A stretch of 64,000 nucleotides of DNA, taken from NCBI GenBank assembly GCA_944379995.1, contig CALWGF010000006.1, positions 84,760 through 148,759 of the forward strand, given 5' to 3'. Both the position numbers and the translations under genes were made by a program. The notes beneath the pieces are model-generated. The model made no database searches, was not told where the DNA came from, and saw only the letters and a list, made by a program, of their open reading frames with translations. The DNA is from an uncultured Clostridia bacterium. Lineage in GTDB: Bacteria > Bacillota > Clostridia > Lachnospirales > Anaerotignaceae. Of the stretch, positions 1-8,090 are shown one piece after another; the first letter of the stretch is position 1; each line of letters begins with the position of its first letter.

Positions 1-575
1 CAATGCAGCTTATTGAAAATCTTAAAAAATTATCAAGTGAACTTGTGGAAGAAGCTTTTCCAAATATTATTTCCTATGGAGCTTTTCAAAAAATACTTGC
101 AAGTCTTTTAAAAGAAGGTATTCCTATAAAAGACTTAAATACAATAGTGGAATGTATTGTAGATTCTTCTTCTGATACAAGAGATATAGATACATTAATA
201 GGAAATATTAGAGTTGAACTTAAGAGAACAATAACAAGAAAGTTCTGTGATAATGGTCAGATGAAAGTAATGACTTTAGATGGAGAAGCTGAAAGAATTA
301 TTGCATCAAATCTTATTAAGGGTGAAAGAGGAGTTTATCTTGCTTTAAGCCCAGATATAATGCAGAAATTTATAAGTAAACTTTCTGAAAATGTCAAGAA
401 GTTTAATGAGCTTTCACAGCCTCCTATATTGCTTACAAGTCATGTTATAAGACTTTATGTATATCGTCTTATTGAACAATTTTTCCCGAATATTTATGTT
501 TTATCTTTTAATGAAATTGCGAATAACGTACAAATTCAAGCCGTTGGTAATATTACGTTTGATAATAAACAATGA
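1..575 (+). CDS. flhA: Flagellar export protein FlhA, C-terminal part
   Basis: This is the last 190 or so residues of FlhA, the membrane protein whose cytoplasmic domain docks chaperone-substrate complexes at the flagellar type III export gate. The reading frame is open to the left edge, so the gene starts outside the window. The visible part corresponds to the soluble C-terminal domain. It carries the family-typical run of a Cys, a Met-Lys-Val-Met strand, and later PPILLTS followed by IRLYVYRLIEQFFPNIYVLS. Its stop codon overlaps an ATG (ATGA at 572-575), so translation may be coupled to the next gene, the sigma factor. The membrane domain cannot be judged from here. Confidence 0.9.
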   Translation, partial: MQLIENLKKLSSELVEEAFPNIISYGAFQKILASLLKEGIPIKDLNTIVECIVDSSSDTRDIDTLIGNIRVELKRTITRKFCDNGQMKVMTLDGEAERIIASNLIKGERGVYLALSPDIMQKFISKLSENVKKFNELSQPPILLTSHVIRLYVYRLIEQFFPNIYVLSFNEIANNVQIQAVGNITFDNKQ

Positions 576-589
576 TTGGGGACACTTTT

Positions 590-1396
590 ATGATTGGTCG
601 TGAAGAATTTGAGGGGAAAAGTAATGAAGAATTACTTGAAGAATACAGCCAAACGAAAAATCATGCTATAAAACAAGAGATAGTATTAAGATATGTATAT
701 CTTGTTAAAAGTATAGCCATTCAGTTTCGTAACATATATTCAAATTTTACACAAATTGAAGATATAGTTGATGAAGGCATTATTGCTCTTATGAAAGCTG
801 TTGATAAATATGACCCTAGTATGAATACTAAATTTGAAACGTTTGTTTCTAAGAGGTTAAAAGGGCTTATTATTGATATTGTAAGAAAGCAAGATTGGGT
901 ACCAAGAACAGTAAGAAAAGACCTTAAAGATATAGATGAAGCAACAAAAGTACTTTATGAAAAATTAGGAAGGTATCCTAAAGACCAAGAGATGGCTGAT
1001 TACTTAAATATAAGTATTGAAAAGTATTTAAAAATAGTGGGAAAATCTAATATTTATAATTTAGTTTCTTTAGACTATTTTTTAGACGAACAGGTTAGAG
1101 AAGGCGTAGTAGAAAAAAGGCTTATTAGTAGAGAGAAACTTCCAGAAGAATATCTTGAAAGTCAAGAAATGAAACAAGTTTTAAAAGAAGGGCTTTTAAG
1201 TTTGAAAAAAAATGAGCAGATAGTTTTATCTCTTTATTATAGAAAAGAACTTACAATGAGAGAAATTGCTGAAGTTATGAATTTAAGTAAACCAAGAATT
1301 TCTCAAATACATGCAAATGCACTTAGAAAATTAAGAATATATATTGAAAAAAATTATTCAATGGAGGGGATTAATAGTGTTTCAAGGATTTTATAA
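590..1396 (+). CDS. fliA: Flagellar RNA polymerase sigma factor FliA (sigma-28/SigD)
   Basis: Directs RNA polymerase to late flagellar and chemotaxis promoters. Region 2 (about residues 30-95) contains DIVDEGIIALMKAVDKYDP, a variant of the sigma-70 core-binding segment. Region 4 at the C-terminus has a helix-turn-helix ending in LSKPRISQIHANALRKLR. An earlier ATG at 572 overlaps the flhA stop but has no ribosome binding site. The ATG at 590 has GGGGA seven bases upstream and gives a normal 268-residue protein, so I chose it. The anti-sigma factor FlgM is encoded at 13,049. Four candidate target promoters lie in this window upstream of cheV, flgM, cheA and fliC. Confidence 0.9.
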   Translation: MIGREEFEGKSNEELLEEYSQTKNHAIKQEIVLRYVYLVKSIAIQFRNIYSNFTQIEDIVDEGIIALMKAVDKYDPSMNTKFETFVSKRLKGLIIDIVRKQDWVPRTVRKDLKDIDEATKVLYEKLGRYPKDQEMADYLNISIEKYLKIVGKSNIYNLVSLDYFLDEQVREGVVEKRLISREKLPEEYLESQEMKQVLKEGLLSLKKNEQIVLSLYYRKELTMREIAEVMNLSKPRISQIHANALRKLRIYIEKNYSMEGINSVSRIL

Positions 1397-2123
1397 TCTT
1401 GCTTCAGGCATGATTACACAAAATAAAAATCTTGATGTCATAAGTAATAATATTACTAACTCAATTACTCCGGGTTTTAAAAAGGATACAATGACTTCAA
1501 GTACATTTAAAGAAGAGCTTATGGCTAGAAGTGGTAATCTAGATAAAAGCTCTCCTCAGGATTTGAATAATGTTGCAATGTTACGTGTTTCAACAGGAAC
1601 TGTTACTAATTTTGAGCAAGGTCAGTTTGAAGAAACAGGAAATCCTTTAGATGTGGCACTTGCAACTGATGGATTTTTTCAAATACAAACACAAAATGGG
1701 TTGGTGTATACAAGAAATGGAGCATTTTCTATTGATGATGAAGGATATCTTGCTTTATTAGAAGTTGGAAGAGTTATGGGTACAAATGGTCCTATATATT
1801 TAGGAACAGATGATATAGAAATTAATAATTCAGGAACTGTATATTTTTCTGATGATAGAATTGCTGGAAATATATCAGTAGTTGATTTTGCTGATAGAAC
1901 ACAACTTGAAAAGGCGGAAAATGGCATATTTACGACTAATGCTCAAGGTAATAATACTAATGCTAAAATGATACAAGGATACATTGAACAATCAAATGTT
2001 AATTCAGTAGATGAAATGGTAAGTATGATGGAAAGCCAAAGAGCTCTTCAAAGTGCTGCACAGGTTTTAAAAATATATGACCAGTTAATGAGTAAAGCTG
2101 TAAATAATATTGGACAGATTTAA
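1377..2123 (+). CDS. flgF: Flagellar basal-body rod protein, FlgF/FlgG family (first of a pair)
   Basis: A rod or hook-basal body protein exported by the flagellar secretion system. The N-terminus has the family motif NLASGMITQNKNLDVISNNI with a following TPGFKKD. The C-terminus has the coiled SNVNSVDEMVSMMESQRAL segment that polymerises with the N-terminal helix. The frame is open from 1344, but the GTG at 1377 has GGAGGGG seven bases upstream and puts the conserved N-terminal helix at the very start, so it is the better start. It overlaps the end of fliA by 20 bases. With the next gene it matches the tandem flhO-flhP arrangement of Bacillus. Which of the two is FlgF and which FlgG is uncertain. 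Confidence 0.85.
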   Translation: MFQGFYNLASGMITQNKNLDVISNNITNSITPGFKKDTMTSSTFKEELMARSGNLDKSSPQDLNNVAMLRVSTGTVTNFEQGQFEETGNPLDVALATDGFFQIQTQNGLVYTRNGAFSIDDEGYLALLEVGRVMGTNGPIYLGTDDIEINNSGTVYFSDDRIAGNISVVDFADRTQLEKAENGIFTTNAQGNNTNAKMIQGYIEQSNVNSVDEMVSMMESQRALQSAAQVLKIYDQLMSKAVNNIGQI

Positions 2124-2141
2124 TTTTTGGAGGGCTAAAAT

Positions 2142-2858
2142 ATGAATTTTTCTTTCTATTCAAGTGCTGTTGGAGCACAAGCAATGCAAAATAAGCTTGA
2201 TGTAGTATCAAATAATTTATCTAATTTGAATACAACAGGTTATAAAGCAAAAAATGGATATTTCACAGATTTAATATATAAAAATATAAAAAATGTTGAA
2301 GGTGACAATGGTAATGTTATATATGGTGCAGGGACAAGACTTAAAAAAGTAGACACAAACTTTGAACAGGGAAGTTTTACATTAACAGATATGCCTTTAG
2401 ATTATGCAATAAATGGAGATGGTTTTTTTGCATTATATGACCCTGCAACACAAACAAGAACTTATACAAGAGATGGTAGTTTTCAATTATCACTTCAACA
2501 AAATGGACAATTTTATATAACAAATAGTGATGGAAAATGGGTTTTAGACCAAAATGGAAATCCTATTGTAGCAAATGATGTTGAAGCAGAACACCCAATA
2601 GGAGTTTTTGTTTTCCAACAAAAAAATGGTATGGTTAGTGTTGGAAATAATGAGTTTATGGCTATTGATAAAAATGGAACACCAATAGCTTCAAATGGTA
2701 ATGATGGACTTCTTGTAAGAGGAGCTATTGAAGATTCTAATGTTGATTTTACAAAAGAAATAGCAGATATGTTACAGATACAAAATGTATATCAAATGTC
2801 ATTGAAAATGGTTCAGACAACAGATGAAATTGAAAATACAGTTAATAGTCTTAGATGA
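2142..2858 (+). CDS. flgG: Flagellar basal-body rod protein, FlgF/FlgG family (second of a pair)
   Basis: Second rod-family protein, 238 residues, separated from the first by 18 bases with a clear GGAGGG ribosome binding site. The N-terminal KLDVVSNNLSNLNTTGYKA is the flagellar rod/hook signature. The C-terminus IEDSNVDFTKEIADMLQIQ is the matching polymerisation helix. The central part has the DGFFALYDPATQTRTYTRDGSF strand pattern typical of FlgG/FlhP. It is exported through the FlhA-containing apparatus and assembles outside the membrane. It lies in one run with fliA and the following cheC and cheD. Confidence 0.85.
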   Translation: MNFSFYSSAVGAQAMQNKLDVVSNNLSNLNTTGYKAKNGYFTDLIYKNIKNVEGDNGNVIYGAGTRLKKVDTNFEQGSFTLTDMPLDYAINGDGFFALYDPATQTRTYTRDGSFQLSLQQNGQFYITNSDGKWVLDQNGNPIVANDVEAEHPIGVFVFQQKNGMVSVGNNEFMAIDKNGTPIASNGNDGLLVRGAIEDSNVDFTKEIADMLQIQNVYQMSLKMVQTTDEIENTVNSLR

Positions 2859-2876
2859 TAAGTAGGTGAAGTAAAT

Positions 2877-3503
2877 ATGTCTATTTTAAAGTACGAAGAT
2901 ATAAATAATTTTGAGCTTGATATTTTAAAAGAATTGGGTAGTATTGGAACAGGAAATGCAGCAACAGCACTTTCAGGTGTTCTTTCAAAAAAAGTTAAAA
3001 TGTCTTTACCAGAAGTAAAAATTATGGATTTTAATAAAGCTATATATGAGTTTGGTGGACCAGAAACAGTTGTTGCAGGAGTATTAGTTAATTTTAGTGG
3101 TGAAATAAAAGGTATGATGCTCTATATTCAAGAACTTAATTCTACCAATACTGTTTTAGAATGTCTTTTGGGTAAAAATATAGACAATTTTATGGACTTA
3201 GATGATATAGAAATATCTGCACTTATAGAAGTTGGAAATATTATAATTTCTTCATATATGAGTGCAATATCATCTCTTACAGGAATAAAAATAAACTTAT
3301 CAGTTCCAGAAGTATCTGTAAATATGCTTGGTGGTATTATGAACGTACCAATAGCAGAATATGGTTATAAAACAGATAAGCTTATGACAATAGGTGGAAA
3401 GTTTATGTATGAAGAACAAGAAATTTGTAGCAATTTAATACTTATGCCAGAAGTAGAAAGTTTAAATTATTTAATTAAGAAGTTAGGTGTTTCATGTGAA
3501 TAA
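2877..3503 (+). CDS. cheC: CheY-P phosphatase CheC
   Basis: Removes phosphate from CheY-P and partners with CheD in Gram-positive adaptation. The family active site reads (D/S)-x3-E-x2-N-x22-P and normally occurs twice. The second copy is intact: Ser, then Glu and Asn in IEVGN, with Pro 22 residues after the Asn. The first copy keeps Asp15, Glu19 and the downstream Pro but has Ser22 where the catalytic Asn is expected. The protein therefore probably works through the second site only. It is 208 residues, the usual size, and its end overlaps the start of cheD, as expected for proteins that form a complex. Confidence 0.92.
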   Translation: MSILKYEDINNFELDILKELGSIGTGNAATALSGVLSKKVKMSLPEVKIMDFNKAIYEFGGPETVVAGVLVNFSGEIKGMMLYIQELNSTNTVLECLLGKNIDNFMDLDDIEISALIEVGNIIISSYMSAISSLTGIKINLSVPEVSVNMLGGIMNVPIAEYGYKTDKLMTIGGKFMYEEQEICSNLILMPEVESLNYLIKKLGVSCE

Positions 3504-3984
3504 AGCTTATACAGTAGGTATTGCTGATATGAAAATATGTCGTGCACCAGGAGTACTTGTTACATATGCATTAGGTTCTTGTGTCGGAATTTGTATATAT
3601 GACCCTGTAATAAGACTTGCAGGGCTTATTCATATCATGCTACCTAATATGAATAAAAATATGCAAGATAAAAATATACTTAAATATGCCGATGTAGGCA
3701 TACCAGAAATGATAAGAAAAATGATAGCTTTTGGTGCTGTACAACAAAGACTTGTTGCCAAAATAGCTGGCGGAGCAAAAATGTTTGAGTTGAGTGGCGG
3801 AAATAGTTCTATTGATAATATAGGTGCAAGAAATGTAGAAAGTGTAAAAGATGTACTTAGAAGAGAAAGAATACGAATATTAAAAGAAGATGTTGGAAGC
3901 AATTATGCAAGAACAGTATATTTTTATTCTGAAACAGGTGAAGTAATTGTAAAAACATTTGGAAAAGGAGAAATAAAATTATAA
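3496..3984 (+). CDS. cheD: Chemoreceptor glutamine deamidase CheD
   Basis: Deamidates glutamines in methyl-accepting receptors and stimulates CheC. The catalytic elements are visible: VTYALGSCVGICIYD contains the conserved Thr and the nucleophilic Cys, and GLIHIMLP contains the His. The region GGAKMF and RNVESVKDVL are also typical. A GTG at 3487 opens the frame, but the GTG at 3496 has AGGTG six bases upstream and gives the normal short N-terminus, so I used it. The start lies inside the last codons of cheC. No terminator follows; a sigma-28-like promoter for cheV lies 45 bases downstream. Confidence 0.9.
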   Translation: MNKAYTVGIADMKICRAPGVLVTYALGSCVGICIYDPVIRLAGLIHIMLPNMNKNMQDKNILKYADVGIPEMIRKMIAFGAVQQRLVAKIAGGAKMFELSGGNSSIDNIGARNVESVKDVLRRERIRILKEDVGSNYARTVYFYSETGEVIVKTFGKGEIKL

Positions 3985-4028
3985 TAGTTTTATATAAGTT
4001 AAAATTAAACTTGATTTTTTTATTATCC

Positions 4029-4055
4029 TTATTTTTTTTGTCGTAATGACGATAT
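4029..4055 (+). promoter_or_regulatory. Sigma-28-like promoter of cheV
   Basis: TTAT at 4029-4032, 15 bases, then GACGATAT at 4048-4055. The -10 differs from the SigD consensus GCCGATAT at one base. The -35 is weaker than the usual TAAA, but the same TTA(T/C)-N15 layout recurs upstream of flgM, cheA and fliC. The cheV ATG is 22 bases further on. Confidence 0.65.
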
Positions 4056-4077
4056 TGAAGGTGAAGGGGGTTTTGCC

Positions 4078-5001
4078 ATGAGTGATCAAATATCTAATAC
4101 AGGAATTTTATTAGAATCTGGAACAAATGAAATAGAAATTATGGAATTTACTATTGATGGAAATCTTTATGGTATAAATGTTGCTAAAGTAAGAGAAATC
4201 ATTATGTCCGATAAAGTAAATCCTATGCCACATACTCACCCAGCAGTAGAAGGTGTTTTTAAGCCAAGGGATACTTTACTTACAGTTATTGATTTACCTA
4301 TGTATTTAACAGGTGTACCATCTGATAAAAAAGATAGAGATTTATTTATAATTACAAATTTTAACAATTTATTTATGGCATTTCGTGTTCATACAGTAGA
4401 AGGAATATATCGTATTTCTTGGCAATCAATTCAAAAGCCAGATAAAATAATTACTGGTGGAGATGATGGTGTTGCAACAGGAATAGCACAGTGTGGAAAA
4501 GACTTTGTAACAATACTTGATTTCGAAAAAATAGTAGCTGAAATTTCACCAGAAACAAGTATAAAACTTGAAGAAATTGAAAAAATGGGTCATAGAGAAA
4601 GAAATAATTCTCATATTGTTATTGCTGAAGATTCAATATTACTTTCAAAAATGCTTACTTTGGCTTTATCTAAAGCTGGATATAATAATGTTACAAAATT
4701 TAATAATGGTCAAGAAACTTGGGATTATTTTAATACATTAAAAAATGAAGAAGGTGCAGATAAAAAAGTAGACCTTGTTATAACAGATATTGAAATGCCT
4801 ATGATGGATGGTCACAGACTTACAAAACTTATAAAATCTGATGATGAATTAAAAGATATACCTGTTGTAATATTTTCTTCATTAATTAATGAAGAAATGC
4901 AGATTAAAGGAAAAGAAGTCGGCGCTGACGAACAGTTATCAAAGCCTGAAATAGGTCATTTGGTTGAAGTAATAGACCATTTATTATCTAATGGTAAATA
5001 A
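4078..5001 (+). CDS. cheV: Chemotaxis coupling/response regulator CheV
   Basis: A CheW-like coupling domain (about residues 18-155) fused to a receiver domain (about 178-305). It links receptors to CheA and tunes the array through its own phosphorylation. The receiver has the acidic pair in IAEDS, the phospho-acceptor Asp237 in VITDIEMPMMDG, the Ser pair in IFSSL, and the conserved Lys in LSKPEIG. A strong GGTGAAGGGGG ribosome binding site precedes the ATG. It heads a unit with the EAL-like/HDOD gene 33 bases downstream and has its own sigma-28-like promoter. Confidence 0.93.
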   Translation: MSDQISNTGILLESGTNEIEIMEFTIDGNLYGINVAKVREIIMSDKVNPMPHTHPAVEGVFKPRDTLLTVIDLPMYLTGVPSDKKDRDLFIITNFNNLFMAFRVHTVEGIYRISWQSIQKPDKIITGGDDGVATGIAQCGKDFVTILDFEKIVAEISPETSIKLEEIEKMGHRERNNSHIVIAEDSILLSKMLTLALSKAGYNNVTKFNNGQETWDYFNTLKNEEGADKKVDLVITDIEMPMMDGHRLTKLIKSDDELKDIPVVIFSSLINEEMQIKGKEVGADEQLSKPEIGHLVEVIDHLLSNGK

Positions 5002-5034
5002 ACTTAAGTTGTCAGTGTAAAAGGAGAGGTATCA

Positions 5035-6270
5035 ATGCATAAGTTTATAGTAAGACAACCGATTAAAGATATTGTAGGTACAACTTTTGGATATGAAATA
5101 TTATTTCATGTTGATGATGAACATGATAAATTAATGAAGGAGTATGCTGCAGCAGATACTATATTTTCTTTTTTGTTGCAAAATAGTGAAAAACTTTTAT
5201 CAACAGGAAAAGTTTTTATTACTTTCACTATGAATTTATTATTAAAAAATACTCCAAAGTTATTTAAGCCAGATAATTTGATAATACAGATTGATGATAG
5301 TGTTATAGTACACCCTTTGGCTGAAAATGTTATAAAGAGATACAGAGAAGAAGGATATAAATTTTGTATAAATGATTTTCAGTATTCACCAAGATATTTT
5401 GGATTTTTAGAACTTGTTGATTATTTAAAAATAGATGTTGGTGTTGTTACAAATGAAATAACTATGAATAATTTGTTACAATTAGGAAATGGTTTTAATA
5501 AAAAATGTATTATAACAGGAATAAATGACGAGTCTACTTATAATAGTATAAAAGAAATTAATGCGGACTATTATCAAGGTGGTTATATTGCAGAGGCTAT
5601 GTCTGTAAAAGCTAATAAGGCTGAGTTTATGCAAAGTAACTTTTTTGAATTACTTGTTGCAGTTACAAGTGATGAACCTAATTTAGACGAAGTTGAAGAA
5701 ATAATTACAAGAGATGCAACACTTACATATGCATTATTAAAAATGGTTAACTCTGTTCATTTTGCATTAAGACATAGAACAGCATCTATAAAACAAGCAT
5801 TAACAATACTTGGTTTAAATCAGCTTAAACAATGGGTATATTTGCTTAGTTTTGAACAAAAAGAACCAGCAAGTACATCATCTGAAGAAATATTAAAAAT
5901 TTCATTCCAAAGAGCAAATTTCTGTCATCAATTATATAAATATATAAAAGATTTAGGTATAACTAAATCAGATGCTTATATTTTAGGTATGTTTTCTACA
6001 ATAGAGGCTCTTGTAGATGCACCAGCGGAAGAAGTTATAAATGAAATTCCTATTGTAGATGATGTTAAAAAGGCTATTATATCACAAGAAGGAAAATGTG
6101 GAACACTTCTTAAACTTGTATTAAGTTATGAAAAAGCCGATTGGAAAAACATAGCTTTATATGCAAATAGTCTTGATATACCTATGGACATATTAGCTCA
6201 AGTTTATTTTGATTGTATAGAACGTGTTAATGTAATTTGGGATAATATAATGAAACAAGAAGAGCAATAA
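5035..6270 (+). CDS. EAL-like plus HDOD domain signalling protein (YuxH-like), probably not catalytic
   Basis: 411 residues with an N-terminal EAL-like fold (about 1-205) and a C-terminal HDOD domain (about 210-400). The architecture matches Bacillus YuxH and similar proteins. True c-di-GMP phosphodiesterases carry EAL, a conserved Asn, ELTE, DDFG, KID and EGVE metal or substrate motifs. Here the corresponding places read EIL, TMNL, IDDS, NDFQ, KID and INDE, so several metal ligands are missing. I infer a c-di-GMP sensor or scaffold rather than an enzyme. The HDOD part has the family segment LLKMVNSVHFALRHRTASIK. It follows cheV by 33 bases with an AAAGGAGAGG ribosome binding site, so it is likely co-transcribed and tied to motility control. 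Confidence 0.85.
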   Translation: MHKFIVRQPIKDIVGTTFGYEILFHVDDEHDKLMKEYAAADTIFSFLLQNSEKLLSTGKVFITFTMNLLLKNTPKLFKPDNLIIQIDDSVIVHPLAENVIKRYREEGYKFCINDFQYSPRYFGFLELVDYLKIDVGVVTNEITMNNLLQLGNGFNKKCIITGINDESTYNSIKEINADYYQGGYIAEAMSVKANKAEFMQSNFFELLVAVTSDEPNLDEVEEIITRDATLTYALLKMVNSVHFALRHRTASIKQALTILGLNQLKQWVYLLSFEQKEPASTSSEEILKISFQRANFCHQLYKYIKDLGITKSDAYILGMFSTIEALVDAPAEEVINEIPIVDDVKKAIISQEGKCGTLLKLVLSYEKADWKNIALYANSLDIPMDILAQVYFDCIERVNVIWDNIMKQEEQ

Positions 6271-6275
6271 TAAAT

Positions 6276-6309
6276 AAAAAATACAGGTGTATATAACCTG
6301 TATTTTTTT
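6276..6309. terminator. Bidirectional intrinsic terminator
   Basis: An 11-base stem, AAAATACAGGT paired with ACCTGTATTTT, with A and T runs on both sides. It sits between the convergent EAL/HDOD and ComFB genes and can serve both. Confidence 0.85.
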
Positions 6310-6310
6310 A

Positions 6311-7051
6311 TTAAATATTATGTCTTGGAGACTCAATTATTTTAAGACAAGCTTTAGTAAGTTCAGTCATAAGTAATATTCTATATTTATTTTCATAGAA
6401 ACTTAGAAAAGGTACAGCACTTGTATCATTTACAACAATATATTTTGGCGGCAGATTTGAAAGAGCAAGTGCCATAGCATCTGCTGCACATCTTTTACAC
6501 TTACAAACATTAAATCTATTTATATATTCATCTATATTCTCTTTAACTAATTCTTCACATACATTTATAAATAAAAATTCTTTATCATTATCTTTTGAAG
6601 AATTTTCTTCAATATTTTTAATAGTATTATGTTCTATATCATTTTCAGAAACTTCATTATTTATATATAAATCATCTTTTGTTTCAATATTTTCAGATAC
6701 ATTATCAATAGTATTTTCATATATATTTTGAGATTTTTCGGTTGTTTTATTAGCTGTATTAATTTTATTATCTATTCCATTAGTATTTGTATTATTAAAT
6801 TCTTTTTCAAGACTATCTTTTATTGCATTTGATAAAGCTTCACTTTTGGCAGCTTTTTCTAAGCTTTGTTTGATAGTAGGATTTATTTCTGGTGGAATAT
6901 TTATTTCTTTAGTGTTATTATTTTCGACAGAATTGTCTATTTCTTCAGAAGAATTAGTATTTTCTGATGATGTTTCAGACTCAACAGATGCATGTTTTGG
7001 ATTAGATATAAGATTAAGTACATGAGCTGTTTTACTACTTTTTTTAGCCAT
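6311..7051 (-). CDS. ComFB-domain protein with basic N-terminus and long disordered linker
   Basis: 246 residues in three parts. Residues 1-20 hold a basic start, MAKKSSKTAHVLNLIS. Residues about 21-158 are a low-complexity Asn/Ser/Glu/Asp/Lys stretch, probably disordered. Residues 160-246 are a ComFB domain with the Cys183-x-Cys185-x2-Cys188 cluster, Asp191, and LPPKYIV near 200. ComFB domains have been reported as cyclic dinucleotide binders; that is family knowledge, not visible here. The frame is open further upstream, but this ATG has GGAGG eight bases before it. It follows the parA gene by 18 bases in the same direction and is surely co-transcribed. I infer that it is the ParA partner, with the basic N-terminal peptide as the likely ATPase-activating segment. 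Confidence 0.8.
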   Translation of the reverse strand: MAKKSSKTAHVLNLISNPKHASVESETSSENTNSSEEIDNSVENNNTKEINIPPEINPTIKQSLEKAAKSEALSNAIKDSLEKEFNNTNTNGIDNKINTANKTTEKSQNIYENTIDNVSENIETKDDLYINNEVSENDIEHNTIKNIEENSSKDNDKEFLFINVCEELVKENIDEYINRFNVCKCKRCAADAMALALSNLPPKYIVVNDTSAVPFLSFYENKYRILLMTELTKACLKIIESPRHNI

Positions 7052-7069
7052 AATTTTTACCTCCAATTA

Positions 7070-7840
7070 TTAGCTGTTAGACTCTATCTTTTTAAGTAAC
7101 TCGTCTAAAAAAGAGTTATAATCAAAAGAAGGTTTTGATTTTGGAGAATATGTAATTATGCTTTCACCATGAGCAGGAGCTTCAGCAACAGAAACACCGG
7201 TTCTTATTTTTGTATCAAAAACATGTGTATATAATTGATTAGCTATATTTTCAGCCATTTCATTTACTTCTTTTGCAAGATTGAGTCTTGAATTATATTT
7301 TGTAAGAAGTATACCCATAACTTGTAAGTTTTGGTTATAAAACTTCTTAACCGTATCGATAGTTTCTTTTATTTGACTTACACCTAAAAGACTTAATATT
7401 TCTGGAATCATTGGTATAATTAATGCATTAGCAACTACATATGCATTTACTGTAAGTATATTCAATGCAGGAGGTGTATCTACAATTATATAGTCATAAT
7501 CATTTTCAATATTTGAAATTAGATTTTTAAGTAAAAATTCACGTCCGGAACGATTAAATTCAAGCTCTGCACCACTAAGAAGTATATTTGAAGGTATAAT
7601 ATCTCCAAATTCTGTATGTTGTATTACTTCTGTTAAATCTAAACGATTTTTGAAAATATCATATACAGTAGGACAATCATCAATTTCTATTCCTAAGCTA
7701 AATCCTAAATTTCCTTGTGGGTCAAGGTCTATACCTAAAACTTTTTTGCCTCTGGCAGTAAGACCGCTTATTAAAGCACAAGAAGTTGTGGTTTTTCCAA
7801 CGCCTCCTTTTTGATTTGTAATAGCAATTATATATGCCAA
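7070..7840 (-). CDS. ParA/Soj-family partition or positioning ATPase, orphan (no ParB beside it)
   Basis: 256-residue deviant Walker ATPase. The P-loop is KGGVGKTTTS at residues 11-20 with the signature Lys11 and Lys16. The Asp of switch I is in DLDPQGNLG and the Walker B region is YDYIIVDTPPALN. These fit ParA/Soj rather than the FlhG/MinD group, as there is no C-terminal amphipathic membrane helix that I can see. No ParB with a DNA-binding domain follows. Instead a ComFB-domain protein lies 18 bases downstream. Similar orphan ParA proteins place chemoreceptor arrays, carboxysomes or flagella in other bacteria. Its place among chemotaxis genes suggests it positions an array or polar structure here. 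Confidence 0.85.
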   Translation of the reverse strand: MAYIIAITNQKGGVGKTTTSCALISGLTARGKKVLGIDLDPQGNLGFSLGIEIDDCPTVYDIFKNRLDLTEVIQHTEFGDIIPSNILLSGAELEFNRSGREFLLKNLISNIENDYDYIIVDTPPALNILTVNAYVVANALIIPMIPEILSLLGVSQIKETIDTVKKFYNQNLQVMGILLTKYNSRLNLAKEVNEMAENIANQLYTHVFDTKIRTGVSVAEAPAHGESIITYSPKSKPSFDYNSFLDELLKKIESNS

Positions 7841-7888
7841 AGAAAATACCTCCTAACAAAAATATATAATTATTTTTAATATATTTAT

Positions 7889-7915
7889 TAATTAAACAAT
7901 GATATATGTCGATAA
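7889..7915 (+). promoter_or_regulatory. Possible sigma-28-like promoter of fliD
   Basis: TAAT, 15 bases, then GTCGATAA at 7908-7915. The -10 matches the SigD/FliA consensus at all but one or two positions; the -35 is poor. It lies 175 bases before fliD, leaving a long AT-rich leader in which I see nothing else. Weaker than the cheV, flgM, cheA and fliC sites. Confidence 0.35.
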
Positions 7916-8090
7916 CTAATTATAGATTAAATTTCATGTAAATGCAAATTTTTATAAATGAAATTTTATATAAGAATAGTATAAATTATACTTATATTTA
8001 AACTACAATATGCTCTTATAACTATTTGTAAATTAAAACTATTGTAAATGTAAAATGTTTGTGTATAAATTTAAAAAGGAGTGAATGATT

